From contig CAVZQP010000001.1 in assembly GCA_963777485.1 (NCBI GenBank), positions 1,054,001 to 1,118,000 on the forward strand: a stretch of DNA of 64,000 nt, given 5' to 3'. Source of the stretch: Bog-473 sp963777485 (GTDB taxonomy: Bacteria > Actinomycetota > Acidimicrobiia > Acidimicrobiales > RAAP-2). The notes under the pieces are model-generated. The model saw only the letters and a list, made by a program, of their open reading frames with translations. It was not told where the DNA came from and searched no databases. This document shows positions 46,618 through 55,182 of the stretch, piece by piece (position 1 is the stretch's first letter; the number at the start of each line of letters is the position of its first letter). The position numbers and the translations under genes were made by a program.

Positions 46618-48648
46618 TCAGTCGAGCAGCGGAGAGGGGAGGGGGAGGGCGTGGACGATGCTCAGGTGCTGGATGGGCCGGGTCATCGCGACGTACAGCA
46701 GCCGCAGGCCACGAGGATCGGCCCCGGCGATGAGAGCCGGCTCGACCACGACCACGGCGTCGAACTCGAGGCCCTTCGCGGCTGGGGCAGCGACGATGGT
46801 GACCGGACGGCTCATGGCGTCGCGTTCGAGCAGGCCCACCTCCCCGTGGCGCCGGGCAAGCCGGACCAATTCTGGGATCAGCTCGTCGGGCGCGATCACG
46901 GCGATCAGCGCGTGATCTCCCATCAACCCATAGGCCTCGGCGAGGGAGGCGCTCGCAATTTTCTCTGACGGGACCGAACGGATCGTGGGTTCGGTGCGCC
47001 CCTGTCTGATGGAGGAGGTAGCCGCCACCCCGGGAGCCGCGGCCGGCAGGAGCCTCGAGGCGAAATCGAGCACGCGTCCCGGCGCCCGGTAACCCAAGCT
47101 CAACTCGGCGTGCTGTGGCTGGGCAGAGCCTCCGTCCAGGATCTGGCGCACCTCGGTCCAGTTCCCGTAGGACCACGGGCCGGTGGCCTGGGCGAGATCC
47201 CCGAGGACGGTGACGGACCCCGTTGGCGCGCGGCGTGCGATCATGCGGAACTGCATGGGGGTGAGGTCCTGCGCCTCGTCGACGACGATGTGGCCGTAGC
47301 TCCTCGTTCGGCCGCCCGTGAGGAAGCTCGCTTCGTCGAGGAGCGCGAGGTCGTCGACGCTCCATGTCGTGCCCGAGACGCTGGCGGCCTTCTTTCGTTG
47401 CAACAGCCGCCATTCCGAGGGCTGCAAGAGGTCCGCGGCGTGACGCTCCAGCTGGTCGGTGGAGGCGAGGAGATCCCGTACCAACGCCGCGGGGGAGACC
47501 GTCGGCCACAGGGTATCGAGAAGCGTTCCGAACTCCTCGGTTGCGGTGAGCTCGCGTTCGAACCATGGTTCGTCCGCGCCGAAGCGGCCGGAGGAGCGAA
47601 AGGCGCGGCGTGCCTCGCTCACTAAGCGGGCCCGCAAGGCAAGTCGCCCTGCCTTGTAGGGCGCGGGCCGCGAGGTGATGGAGCTCACCAGTTCGTTGAC
47701 CCTCTGCGCACTCAATGTTGCCCGGGCGAACCGCACCCGCAGGCTCACGTCATGATCGATCGAGCTGCGACGGCCCTCCAGAGCTCTCCGCAACAGTTCG
47801 GCCATCCGCAGATCGCCCTTCAGCCGGCGGACCCCCATCGGCTCGTGGACGCGCACTTTCGCCTTCGGCGCGACGTCGGTGACGGTGGTCTGCACGACGG
47901 CCTCCTCCCCGAGCGAAGGGAGGACCTGCGCGATGTAACGCAGGAACGCACGGCTCGGACCGAGCACGAGCACGCCGTCGCGAGTCAGCGAGGGGTGGTT
48001 GTAGAGCAGGAAGGCGGCGCGATGAAGTCCCACGGCCGTCTTTCCCGTGCCGGGACCGCCCTGGACGGTAAGGAGCTGGTCCAGGGGGGCACGGATGATC
48101 TCGTCTTGTTCGGCCTGGATCGTTGCGACGATGTCGAGCATCTCGCCGGTACGTGCCCGCTCGAGCTCGGCCAACAGCGCGTCACCGCCGCGCAGCCGAG
48201 TCGTGCCGGCCTCGTCACCGATCCCGTCGAATATGTCGTCGGCAACGGCCACGACCGACCGTCGATCGACCATGATCTGGCGACGGCGCACCAGTCCGAG
48301 TGGTTCGCGGGCGCTCGCTCGATAGAAGGGCACGGCGATCGGGGCCCGCCAATCCACGACGACCGGGTCTGATCTCTTGTCCTCCACGTGACGGCGTCCG
48401 ATGTGCCACGTGCCGCCGGTGTCCTCGTCGATCCGTCCGAAGAGAAGGGGACGCGGACTGTCGGCGAGCAGCGCCACTCGTCTCGAGAGGGCCGCGACGT
48501 AATCGAGATCGGGATTGCCAGCCGCGATGAGGTCGTACAGCAAACGCTCCGCTCGTTCCCGCATGGCCGCCAGCGAGGTCATTGCGCCTTCGAGGTAGTC
48601 CTGCTCGGCCTGGAGCTCAGGATCGGGCAGGGGAGTGGGCACGCTCAC
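46618..48648 (-). CDS. helD: HelD-like superfamily 1 helicase (RNA polymerase recycling)
   Basis: 676 aa. N-terminal helical coiled-coil region (LQAEQDYLEGAM...), a Walker A motif VQGGPGTGKTAVGLHRAAFLLY (about 197-218), a HelD-type insertion, Walker B VVDEAQDL, motif III TVLGDLAQAT and motif VI LLYVAMTRP. HelD proteins release stalled RNA polymerase from DNA, and actinobacterial relatives can displace rifampicin. The start is uncertain: GTG 48648 is used; an upstream TTG at 48693 would add residues that do not look conserved. Two palindromes lie upstream. Confidence 0.88.
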   Translation of the reverse strand: MSVPTPLPDPELQAEQDYLEGAMTSLAAMRERAERLLYDLIAAGNPDLDYVAALSRRVALLADSPRPLLFGRIDEDTGGTWHIGRRHVEDKRSDPVVVDWRAPIAVPFYRASAREPLGLVRRRQIMVDRRSVVAVADDIFDGIGDEAGTTRLRGGDALLAELERARTGEMLDIVATIQAEQDEIIRAPLDQLLTVQGGPGTGKTAVGLHRAAFLLYNHPSLTRDGVLVLGPSRAFLRYIAQVLPSLGEEAVVQTTVTDVAPKAKVRVHEPMGVRRLKGDLRMAELLRRALEGRRSSIDHDVSLRVRFARATLSAQRVNELVSSITSRPAPYKAGRLALRARLVSEARRAFRSSGRFGADEPWFERELTATEEFGTLLDTLWPTVSPAALVRDLLASTDQLERHAADLLQPSEWRLLQRKKAASVSGTTWSVDDLALLDEASFLTGGRTRSYGHIVVDEAQDLTPMQFRMIARRAPTGSVTVLGDLAQATGPWSYGNWTEVRQILDGGSAQPQHAELSLGYRAPGRVLDFASRLLPAAAPGVAATSSIRQGRTEPTIRSVPSEKIASASLAEAYGLMGDHALIAVIAPDELIPELVRLARRHGEVGLLERDAMSRPVTIVAAPAAKGLEFDAVVVVEPALIAGADPRGLRLLYVAMTRPIQHLSIVHALPLPSPLLD

Positions 48649-48696
48649 CACCGCACGGACCGCGGCAAAAAGCGCGCCAATGACGGCGCGCAAAAA

Positions 48697-48715
48697 TCCC
48701 CGGACATTCCGGGGA
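48697..48715. repeat. 19-bp palindrome, 8-bp arms
   Basis: TCCCCGGA and TCCGGGGA around CAT, about 50 nt before the chosen helD start. It may be an operator for helD or a REP-type hairpin; only one copy is seen in the window. Confidence 0.7.
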
Positions 48716-48893
48716 CAGTACCTTCATTTCGACTTCTAAACAAGACCTCTAGCTGGGATTTCCCCTTCTGGTCTGTCCGGACCTTGAACCTTTAACCGGG
48801 GGCCTTACGGGCTGTCACTTTACAGAATTCAGAGCGCCGAATCAAGAGGTTTTGCGACATTTAATGCGGATTGCGACGCCCAGTGCCGTCGAG

Positions 48894-48909
48894 TCACACC
48901 GAGGTGTGA
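48894..48909. promoter_or_regulatory. 16-bp palindrome, possible repressor site
   Basis: TCACACC-GA-GGTGTGA, perfect 7-bp arms, about 250 nt upstream of helD. Regulator unknown. Confidence 0.45.
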
Positions 48910-49056
48910 TGCATCCGGTGCGATGGTGAGAATGTCGAGCGTTTCAGCACCAGCGTCGATCCGATGTGACATCGCCGGGGACCGCAACTGAGACAGCGGT
49001 GTGCACCCACTTCGATTTCTTGTTCCCTCGCATGAGCGCGGGACTTCGTCAACAGA

Positions 49057-49272
49057 TCAGTAAGCGCGTTCTACGAGGTGAAGGGCCTGTCGAGGACACG
49101 ACCGCACGGCGCGCACGGCATGCTCGACGTGCGCGGTCGCGATTTCGGCGCAGTCGACGATGGGGTATCCCCAACGATCGCGTCGGATGTTTTCGGGAAA
49201 CATTTCGGCGCACACACCGTGCCCGTCGCACGCGACCGGGTCGACGACCAATTCCAGTCTCCAACGTTTCAC
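49057..49272 (-). CDS. Single-cluster ferredoxin (CxxHxxC type)
   Basis: 71 aa. Motif CDGHGVCAEMFPE near the start and CPRQAL near the end give three Cys with His in the second position, typical of actinobacterial 3Fe-4S (or His-ligated 4Fe-4S) ferredoxins that serve P450s and other oxidoreductases. GTG 49272 overlaps the stop of the NuoF-like gene. Last gene of the five-gene redox operon. Confidence 0.85.
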   Translation of the reverse strand: MKRWRLELVVDPVACDGHGVCAEMFPENIRRDRWGYPIVDCAEIATAHVEHAVRAVRSCPRQALHLVERAY

Positions 49273-50582
49273 GCCCTGCTCACCAGCCTTCTCCTCGAGG
49301 TGCGGCCCGGCATCGGGAGCACCCGGGGCGCCCGCGTCCGAGAGCATGGACCGCGGCGCTGATGCGAAGTGATCTCGTCGGCGAACAGTTGGAGGCCGCT
49401 ACGTATGAATCTCACCACACCGTCCGGGTGGCGACACGCGCCTCTACCTTCCACCAGGGTGCAGGTCTCCAGGATGCGATCGCGCTGGGATGCAGCTCGA
49501 GAGCCGTAGGCCAACCGGTCCCATGACTCGACTAACTCGGCTAGGCCGTGCACGCACGGGCCACACTGTCCCGCGCCCTGTCCTTCCATGTATCTGACGA
49601 CATCTGCCATCTCAGCCAACGGACAGACGTCATGAGGTAGGGGAACGATCACTCCGGCGCCGAGAGTCGCGCCGGCGCGGCGAGCAGCTTTTTCGGAGGC
49701 GGGGAGTTCTGCGAAGACCTGAGGGGATACCCAGGCACCTCCGTAGCCGCCGAGGAGGAAGGCACACGCGCTAGCAAGATCGTCCTCCCCGAGTCCGGCG
49801 GCCGCGCGGAGAGAAGAATCGAGCGCTGCCTCGACCACGAAATGTCGGTCAGGATGGTTAATCGTCAGCAGCATGGTGCCGGGGTTCTCGGTTGTGCCGA
49901 CGCCCCGGAACCACTCGGCTCCAAAGCGTGCAACGAGGGCCACGTGGGCGAGCGTCTCGACGTTTTGCACCAACGTGGGACGGCCTCCGATCCCGCGTTC
50001 ACGGATCGAAGTCATCCCCACGAAGGAAGGTATTGCGCCACGCCGTCCGCCGAGCGCATTGACCACGGCCGACTCCTGCCCCGCGACGAAGGTGTCGGGT
50101 GACTCAACAAGCTCAATGGCGATCGGATCGAAGCCGTGGGCGCGGCGCTCGGCAAGTGCGGCCTCGACGATCGGCATACTCGAGGCCGTCACGTACGCGA
50201 CGGCTTGCTGGGCACGGAGCGTGCTGGCCGCAAGCGCCAATCCGTCCAGTACCAAGTGTGGCGCGCGCGAGAGGAGGAACGCGTCTTTGCGGCTGGCAGG
50301 TTCTCCTTCGGCACCGTTTGCCACAACGACCGGACGGCGACGCGAGGACTCAGCAACCGCGCGCCACTTGGCCCCCACGGGGAACCATGCCCCACCGTGA
50401 CCCACGAGACCGCTTGCTTCAAGTTCGTCGATCAGCCGGCGCGGCTGGTGGCGGAGGTCGCCCCACCGGTCGAGATGTGTGCGGAGCGCCGGATCCACGA
50501 GAGTGTTACCCACGAGTCCGTGCAGCAAGCGGGTATTAGTCCGTGGAGCAGCGGCGGCACGGTCATCGAGGATGAGATTCAT
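49269..50582 (-). CDS. NuoF-like flavin/iron-sulfur NADH dehydrogenase-type protein
   Basis: 437 aa. FMN/NADH segments GLVGHGGAWFPVGAKW (GRGGAGFPTG type) and VANGAEGEPASRKD, an SLBB-like region (FLLGGYGGAWV) and a C-terminal cluster motif GQCGPC with a later CRHP, as in complex I subunit NuoF. No other Nuo subunits are here, so it is likely the NADH-accepting module of a small membrane redox chain with the ferric-reductase-like protein. The start ATG overlaps the upstream stop by one base (TAATG). Confidence 0.85.
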   Translation of the reverse strand: MNLILDDRAAAAPRTNTRLLHGLVGNTLVDPALRTHLDRWGDLRHQPRRLIDELEASGLVGHGGAWFPVGAKWRAVAESSRRRPVVVANGAEGEPASRKDAFLLSRAPHLVLDGLALAASTLRAQQAVAYVTASSMPIVEAALAERRAHGFDPIAIELVESPDTFVAGQESAVVNALGGRRGAIPSFVGMTSIRERGIGGRPTLVQNVETLAHVALVARFGAEWFRGVGTTENPGTMLLTINHPDRHFVVEAALDSSLRAAAGLGEDDLASACAFLLGGYGGAWVSPQVFAELPASEKAARRAGATLGAGVIVPLPHDVCPLAEMADVVRYMEGQGAGQCGPCVHGLAELVESWDRLAYGSRAASQRDRILETCTLVEGRGACRHPDGVVRFIRSGLQLFADEITSHQRRGPCSRTRAPRVLPMPGRTSRRRLVSRA

Positions 50583-51700
50583 TACGCTGCGCTCACAGAA
50601 AGCTGGCCGGTGAGTCTGCTGACACGAGGATCGAGCGATAGGTTCATGGTCAGGTTGAGAGATCCGGTCGGCCCGCTGACGAGCGCGCCAATGGTTGACC
50701 CTTCGAGGGCCGTCACCTGTCCTTTCATCTGGCCGAAGGTCACCTCGCTGCTGTGCAGGACAACACCTCCGTCGACGGCAGGGCCGATGATTCGCACCCG
50801 AAGAGGCACGGTCGTGTCGGCCAGCTGCATGCTGAGGTGGATTTCGGTGTTGCCGTCACCATTGGGGGGTGAGGTGGTGACCGTTCCCGAGACCACCGTA
50901 TCGAAGGGGGCGATCGGAACACTCGGGCTGGGTGACGTGGAGGTGGACGGCGTCGTCGATGGAGAGATGGAGGCGTACGATCCCGGAGAGGACCCCGACC
51001 CCGACAGCTGGGCCAAGAGTGCGGACGAAGTACCGGCCCGGTGGGACCATCCGGGCCGGAGGGGACCGACGGTAGCGAAGATGGCGATCGCGACAAGTGC
51101 CGCTGTTCCGGCGACAGCGCCGCCCAGCCGCCAGCGGATCGAGCGCGCCCGCCCGGCTGTCAGTCGCCATGCCAGTGCAACGGCGACGGCTGCGATGCAA
51201 AGAACGAACACGAGCATCGCCCCGGGAAGCCGTGCGTCGGACCCCGAACCCAAGCCGTGGACGAGGGCAATCGGCCAGCAGGCATAGGCGAGCCAGTGGA
51301 CTCCTCGCCAGGCGGCCACACCGATGCGGCGGCGGAGCGCGCTCGTGATCGCGACTGTCAGGAGCATGTCGAACGCCACCGCACCGAGCCCGACCCAGAT
51401 CGGGCGATAGGGGGAGCGAAACGGGATGATCGCATCTGCCAGTCCGATGGGGACGTACCCGTCACCCACGGTGGTAATCACGTGCACGCCGATCAGGACG
51501 ACACAGAACAGCGAGAGATTCCGATGCACAGATTGGGAAAGAAAGCGGGGCCAGCGGTTACTTGTCCATCCCACTGACGCGACTGTTCCGAGCACGACGG
51601 TCGCCGAGAGCAGGACGAGGGAAACGAGGCCGGTGGCGCGTGTCAGATACCACAGCGCGGTCGAGCCGTGCCCGACCGTGGCCATCACCGTCGCCGTCAT
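50582..51700 (-). CDS. Ferric-reductase-like transmembrane protein with extracytoplasmic domain
   Basis: 372 aa. Six membrane segments (about 15-235) with spaced His residues suited to heme b: VHRNLSLF, GVHVITTV, GVHWLAYACW and ALVHGLG. A seventh hydrophobic segment is followed by a Ser/Pro/Thr linker and an outer beta-rich domain of about 110 residues (DTVVSGTVTTSPPNGDGNTEIHLSMQL). It could move electrons across the membrane to an outside acceptor. ATGA overlap with apbE. Confidence 0.85.
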   Translation of the reverse strand: MTATVMATVGHGSTALWYLTRATGLVSLVLLSATVVLGTVASVGWTSNRWPRFLSQSVHRNLSLFCVVLIGVHVITTVGDGYVPIGLADAIIPFRSPYRPIWVGLGAVAFDMLLTVAITSALRRRIGVAAWRGVHWLAYACWPIALVHGLGSGSDARLPGAMLVFVLCIAAVAVALAWRLTAGRARSIRWRLGGAVAGTAALVAIAIFATVGPLRPGWSHRAGTSSALLAQLSGSGSSPGSYASISPSTTPSTSTSPSPSVPIAPFDTVVSGTVTTSPPNGDGNTEIHLSMQLADTTVPLRVRIIGPAVDGGVVLHSSEVTFGQMKGQVTALEGSTIGALVSGPTGSLNLTMNLSLDPRVSRLTGQLSVSAA

Positions 51701-52665
51701 CGGGTGATCGTTTCGAAGATGGGCCGCTGAGATCTCGAAGTCGGCCAGCCCTCCGTGTGCACGACCGTTCCGTCGACCCGCACAAGGCGAGCCGGGAGCC
51801 CATGACCATCCAGCCAGGCGACTGCTCGCTCTCCGAGCACAATTGCAGCAGTGGAGGCAGCGTTTGCCTGCACACAGTTGGCCGCCGCCGCCGAAACGGT
51901 TCGCCAGCACGGTGCCGCGGGCAGGCACGTGGTGGGATCCACAATGTGATGCACTTGTTGTGACCCCAATCTCCACTGCCGGACGCCGATACCTGATGAC
52001 GCGAGCCCGCCCGATGAGATGGCGACTGTCTCGGTTGCGTCGCTCGAGGTGCACGTGTCGGCGATGCCAATGACGAAGCCACCTTCCGGTGCAGGCCCCG
52101 CCGCCGCGGCGTCGCCGCCGAGCGAGACGAGCACACCGCATCCAATCTGGCCGTGAATGGTCGCCGCGGCGCGGTCTGCCGCGAGTGCCTTCGCTGTCGC
52201 CCCCAGGTCGAGGGTCGTGCCCGCTGGCAACTTAACGGCGTGCCGCGGGCGGTCGATGGAGACGGAGCGCCATCCTGGCACGGCGGTCGCGGGCGGAAGT
52301 TCCCCGTCGGAGCCAGGAAGGATGTCCGAAAAGTCTCGGTCGTAGCCGAGGCGGCTCATGGCCATCCCTACGGTGGGGTCGACCAGACCATCGGTCGCCG
52401 CGGCCATGGCGAGCGCAACCTCGATCGCATCGAAGAGATCATGACTGACAACGATCTCCGAGCCCGCGCTGGCGTTGAGGTGGCTCAGTTCTGAGTCGCT
52501 TCGGAACCGGCTGGCGACGCGATCGATGCGCTCGAGCTCGAGGTCGAGCATTTCCGACGCCTCGAACAATGCGCCGGCGCTTGTGACGAGCTCTGCAATG
52601 GTCCCGAGGGCCCGGGTCCGGTAGATGCGTTGGCTGGCGGGGGAGAGGGCCTCGGCCTCCGCCAT
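51697..52665 (-). CDS. apbE: FAD:protein FMN transferase (ApbE)
   Basis: 322 aa. SRFRSDSELSHLN, DPTVG, DLGATAKALAAD, VSLGGDAAA and HHIVDPTTCLP are the conserved blocks of ApbE, which attaches FMN to a Thr/Ser of a partner protein in extracytoplasmic redox chains. A typical D-x2-S/T-G-A-T acceptor motif is not evident in the neighbouring proteins, so the substrate may be elsewhere or unusual. No clear signal peptide. Confidence 0.9.
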   Translation of the reverse strand: MAEAEALSPASQRIYRTRALGTIAELVTSAGALFEASEMLDLELERIDRVASRFRSDSELSHLNASAGSEIVVSHDLFDAIEVALAMAAATDGLVDPTVGMAMSRLGYDRDFSDILPGSDGELPPATAVPGWRSVSIDRPRHAVKLPAGTTLDLGATAKALAADRAAATIHGQIGCGVLVSLGGDAAAAGPAPEGGFVIGIADTCTSSDATETVAISSGGLASSGIGVRQWRLGSQQVHHIVDPTTCLPAAPCWRTVSAAAANCVQANAASTAAIVLGERAVAWLDGHGLPARLVRVDGTVVHTEGWPTSRSQRPIFETITR

Positions 52666-52991
52666 CAGCTCGATCCGCTGATAACCGGCGCGGGTGCTGA
52701 GGCAGCCTGTGGCGAGGTCGAGGGGGGATTCAGAGCGTTCGAGGAGCCCGAAGAACCAGTGTTCTGGCCACTGTTGCCCGACGGCGCAGTTGCATTGGTC
52801 GTTGCCGTGTTGGTGGTGGCATGGTGACCCGGCAGCGCCTTGGCCACGTAGATACCCAACGTTCCCACGGCGGCGATCGTGGCGATAGCAATAGCCGACG
52901 TGATGCTTGACAGCCTTCTCAATGCGCCGTCACGGCGGAGAGATGCCGCATGGCGCCGTTGTGCTGGGTTGGCCTGTCGAAGAGGTGCCAT
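52665..52991 (-). CDS. Small membrane-anchored protein of the redox operon
   Basis: 108 aa. A basic N-terminus, one membrane segment (SAIAIATIAAVGTLGIYVAKAL, about 31-52), and an outer tail of Thr, Asn, Ser, Gly and Pro. No family recognised. A TACCCT box (52999-53004, minus) 7 nt before ATG 52991 makes this the first gene of the operon, with leaderless initiation. The stop overlaps apbE's start. Confidence 0.65.
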   Translation of the reverse strand: MAPLRQANPAQRRHAASLRRDGALRRLSSITSAIAIATIAAVGTLGIYVAKALPGHHATTNTATTNATAPSGNSGQNTGSSGSSNALNPPSTSPQAASAPAPVISGSS

Positions 52992-53597
52992 CAAGTCGAG
53001 GGTACGAAGACACCGTGACGCTCACATGAAGAGCAAGCGGGCCAAAATAAGGATGCACTAAGAGTTCACCTAGCGCGTGATTACGGACTCCGTGACGACA
53101 GCGCGACACGCTTCTTCACCCAGCGCATCTGCGACCCCGTACGGCTGGCGAACGGTCGAGGCATCAGAATGGACCGTGCCAGCGAAGAAAGACTGGCACA
53201 ATTCGGTCCCGAATCCGCTCGCACAGAATGGGTCGTATTGGGCCGGTCTAGGACAGAGGCTTCCGATCATTGAGAGGAGCCGAACTTCCGACATTGCGAC
53301 GAGGCACAGGGGCCGCGTCGAAGCCCGAGAGCGACTCGGCACCCTCGTGCCTCATGGGCAGTGAGAATCAGAGGGCCCGATTACCCGAGACGAGTTCCTT
53401 GCATCGGACGCTTTGCCTTGTTGTCCAGGCCACTTTCCTTCGTGCCGGTCTTGGCAGAAGTCGGGTAGGGGTGGCGGCTGATTCATCATCGGGATCAGAT
53501 AGAAGGCTGGCTCGTTTCTACGTAACTTAACATAATGAACCTTATCGGCGGAAACCCAGGAAAAGGGCCAGGTAGGCCAAACGCTGGGCACTCCACG
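52992..53597. other. Intergenic region, no supported gene
   Basis: About 600 nt with lower GC and weak coding character on both strands. It contains the -10 box of the redox operon at its left end. Short open frames (for example 53077-53364) show no recognisable motif, ribosome site or codon bias. It borders a broken VOC gene, so it may be a decayed segment. Confidence 0.6.
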
Positions 53598-53834
53598 TCA
53601 AGGCCGATTCGGTTGACGGAGCTCGACCCGATTCCCGTCGGGATCCAGCGCAGCCAGCCGTACGCCGAACGGGTACGGCGTCGGTTCTGCCTCCACGAAG
53701 ATCACGCCACGGGACCCCAGCACCTCGAAGTCCTTGGCCAGGTCGTCCGACTCGATGAAGATCGGACTCGGCACGATGACCCCCGGATCGAAACCGGTTG
53801 GCGGGGCTGCACCACGCGGCTCTTCCCCGAGCAA
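53598..53834 (-). pseudogene. Truncated VOC-family (glyoxalase-like) gene remnant
   Basis: About 78 codons. The end PFGVRLAALDPDGNRVELRQP is the C-terminal strand of VOC proteins, preceded by DLAKDFEVLGSRGVIFVEAEPTP. The N-terminal half is absent; the divergent GNAT-AAA+ gene begins where it should continue. Best read as a remnant. Confidence 0.7.
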
Positions 53835-53844
53835 GACTGGACGC

Positions 53845-55110
53845 GTGACGCAGGGATGGCGCGTACAGCGCGTGGATCACAGGGACCCCTTGGCTCCCGT
53901 GGAGGACATCGTGCGCCTCATCGACGTGGCCGGCACCGCTACCGCCGCCGCCTACAGCCGCAGCGACGTGGTCCAGGCGCTCAACGAACAGCAGCCGGCC
54001 GCCGTGGCATTCGCGTCCGGGCAGCTCGTTGGCGTTGCAATCGCGCGCATGGCAGGTCGCGATGCTCATTTGCTTGCCCTGGCGCTGCACCCGAACTGGC
54101 GGAACCGGGGTATCGGCTCTGCGCTGCTTCGCGAACTTGACCAGGAGGCTGTCCATCACGGCGCCCTGCGCGTGCTGGCTCTGGTCGAGCCAGGTCAAGT
54201 CGGGGAAGTCGCGTTCGCACACCAGGGGTTCGACCGAATAGACGGGCTCCACCTTTACGTCAGGTCGGCCTCGATGGTGCCCGAGGAGCTCGAAATCGTC
54301 GAGCGCTACGCCGGCCACTTCCCACCGACGGGGCTGTGGGAAGAGATGAAGGGATTCTCGACGACCAAGGAGCTCTTGGAGCGCCGGATCGTCGCTCCGC
54401 TCTCCCATGTCGACCTGGCGGACAGTGTCGGGCTACGAGCGCCCGCGGCGGTGATGCTCTTCGGGCCACCTGGGACGGGCAAGACCTCGTTTGCCCGCGC
54501 CATGGCGTCCCGGCTTTCCTGGGCGTTCGTCGAGCTGCACCCCTCGCTCCTGGGCCATGGCACCGCGGGCGCAGCGGCTCTGCGTGCCGCGCTGGAAGAC
54601 CTGGCGCACGTGGACCATTTGGTGTGCTTCATTGACGAGGCGGACGAAATCGCCTCGGCGCGCGCCAGCCGACCTGAGAGCCAGCAGCCGGTCGTCAACG
54701 AGCTGCTCAAGGCGATTCCAGTCTTCAAGTCCCGCCCAGGTCGACTCATGGTGATGGCAACAAACTCCATCGCCTCCATCGATTCAGCCATGCTCCGACC
54801 AGGACGCTTCGATCTCATCATGCCGATTGGCGCACCCGACCTTGCCGGCCGTGCCGAGCTGGCGGCCGAGTTCTTGGAGCAGTGTGATCCCGAGGACATC
54901 GCCGAGCGCACTGAGGGATTCACGCCCGCCGACTTTGCGCTGGCCGCCCAGCGAGCCGCCCAGCTCGCCTTCGAGCGGGCGCTCGCCGGTGGTGCGTCAG
55001 CGGTGACATCCGACGACTGTGCCGACGCCGTGTCACGGACGCGTCCCAGCGTCCACAAGGAAGCGGCCGCCGCCTTCGACGATGAAGCGGCCACTTTCGC
55101 CAGGCTCTGA
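53845..55110 (+). CDS. GNAT acetyltransferase fused to AAA+ ATPase
   Basis: 421 aa from GTG 53845 (start approximate). Residues about 20-145 form a GNAT domain: LALALHPNWRNRGIGSALL holds the acetyl-CoA loop R-N-R-G-I-G (86-91). Residues about 150-400 are an AAA+ module: Walker A GPPGTGKT (207-214), Walker B LVCFIDEADE (259-268), sensor 1 MATNS (Asn308), Arg finger region RPGRFD (318-323) and a C-terminal lid. The AAA part resembles FtsH/proteasomal-ATPase cores but has no protease domain. Function unknown; ATP-driven remodelling coupled to acetylation is speculation. Confidence 0.85.
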   Translation: MTQGWRVQRVDHRDPLAPVEDIVRLIDVAGTATAAAYSRSDVVQALNEQQPAAVAFASGQLVGVAIARMAGRDAHLLALALHPNWRNRGIGSALLRELDQEAVHHGALRVLALVEPGQVGEVAFAHQGFDRIDGLHLYVRSASMVPEELEIVERYAGHFPPTGLWEEMKGFSTTKELLERRIVAPLSHVDLADSVGLRAPAAVMLFGPPGTGKTSFARAMASRLSWAFVELHPSLLGHGTAGAAALRAALEDLAHVDHLVCFIDEADEIASARASRPESQQPVVNELLKAIPVFKSRPGRLMVMATNSIASIDSAMLRPGRFDLIMPIGAPDLAGRAELAAEFLEQCDPEDIAERTEGFTPADFALAAQRAAQLAFERALAGGASAVTSDDCADAVSRTRPSVHKEAAAAFDDEAATFARL

Positions 55111-55182
55111 TGCGATCTTTGGCAACCAAAAACTTCGGCAGAGATAGGAGCGTCGGCGGTCCTCGGCGGCAGCGTGCCGGAT

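Larger units (their letters stand above)
48649..49056. other. Intergenic region upstream of helD with two palindromes
   Basis: About 400 nt without a supported gene, less GC-rich than its surroundings. It contains TCCCCGGA-CAT-TCCGGGGA (48697-48715) and TCACACC-GA-GGTGTGA (48894-48909). The first is followed by ACAGTACCTTC, reminiscent of REP-like repeats; the second looks like a dimeric-repressor site. No tRNA found. Confidence 0.7.

Noticed and set aside
48697..48720. End of an IS or RAYT-associated REP element
   Set aside because: The ACAGTACCTTC tail is suggestive, but no transposase, second end or other copy is in the window.
53070..53364. Overlapping plus and minus frames of 90-95 aa
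   Set aside because: No recognisable motif, ribosome site, TANNNT box or codon bias; both strands are open, typical of non-coding high-GC DNA.
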